NCBI GenBank assembly: GCA_938073925.1
Contig: CALJGH010000064.1
Coordinates: 1-6,475, forward strand
Length of the DNA stretch: 6,475 nucleotides
Reading direction: 5' to 3'
Origin: an uncultured Nitrospinaceae bacterium
GTDB taxonomy: Bacteria; Nitrospinota; Nitrospinia; Nitrospinales; VA-1
The notes under the pieces are model-generated. The model was not told the DNA's origin and did no database searches. It saw nothing but the letters and a program-made list of their open reading frames with translations. Each line of letters opens with the position of its first letter. Positions within the stretch are counted from its first letter, which is position 1. Of this stretch, positions 6,416 through 6,475 are shown in pieces. The translations under genes were made by a program, and so were the position numbers.

Positions 6416-6475
6416 TTGGTTCGTTCTTTATTCACCTACAAAGCACCCCAATTGTTTATTCTTTTTCGCGAGTGC
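6416..6475. other. Right-edge sequence without recognised feature
   Basis: These 60 AT-rich bases, upstream of the glutamate-synthase remnant on the minus strand, show no continuation of the FMN-binding barrel in any frame I read and no start of another gene. They may be a decay or insertion boundary. The window ends too soon to tell. Confidence 0.3.

Overview
The window looks like a piece of chromosome from a moderately AT-rich, mesophilic bacterium. The proteins read like those of Nitrospinota or deltaproteobacterial-type Gram-negatives, but this is an impression from protein style and no marker gene is present to fix it. There are six coding regions, one of them cut by the left edge, plus one recognisable gene remnant at the right edge.

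Left two thirds (1-3455): a head-group/polar-lipid cluster. A plus-strand protein (incomplete at its N terminus) ends in a CDP-alcohol phosphatidyltransferase domain. It converges on a three-gene minus-strand operon read from right to left: a second CDP-alcohol phosphatidyltransferase, a flippase-like multi-pass membrane protein of the lysylphosphatidylglycerol-synthase membrane-domain type, and a soluble nucleotidyltransferase that resembles CTP:inositol-1-phosphate cytidylyltransferase. Both transferases resemble the half of archaeal-type IPCT/DIPPS that joins CDP-inositol to inositol phosphate. The simplest reading is a pathway that activates a phospho-alcohol (perhaps inositol-1-phosphate) with CTP, moves it onto a second alcohol, and carries the product or its lipid carrier across the membrane. 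The product cannot be read from sequence. The two convergent stop codons lie inside the two arms of one hairpin that probably terminates both transcripts.

Middle (3456-3684): a 229-base divergent intergenic region with a 10-bp perfect AT palindrome and an extended -10 promoter placed so that transcription of the next gene would start about at its ATG (a predicted leaderless mRNA).

Right third (3685-6135): a two-gene plus-strand operon. The first gene encodes a large radical SAM protein with an N-terminal B12-binding-like domain, of the family called RiPP maturation radical SAM C-methyltransferase (CX7CX2C cluster motif). The second, nine bases downstream, encodes a split-barrel flavoprotein of the pyridoxamine-5'-phosphate-oxidase superfamily. 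No convincing precursor peptide is visible in the window.

Right edge (6136-6475): on the minus strand lies a decayed C-terminal remnant of an FMN-binding glutamate-synthase-type protein. It has the CHxNxCPVGIATQ signature, a clear one-base frameshift near its end and a stop just upstream of the signature. The last 60 or so bases hold nothing I can recognise.
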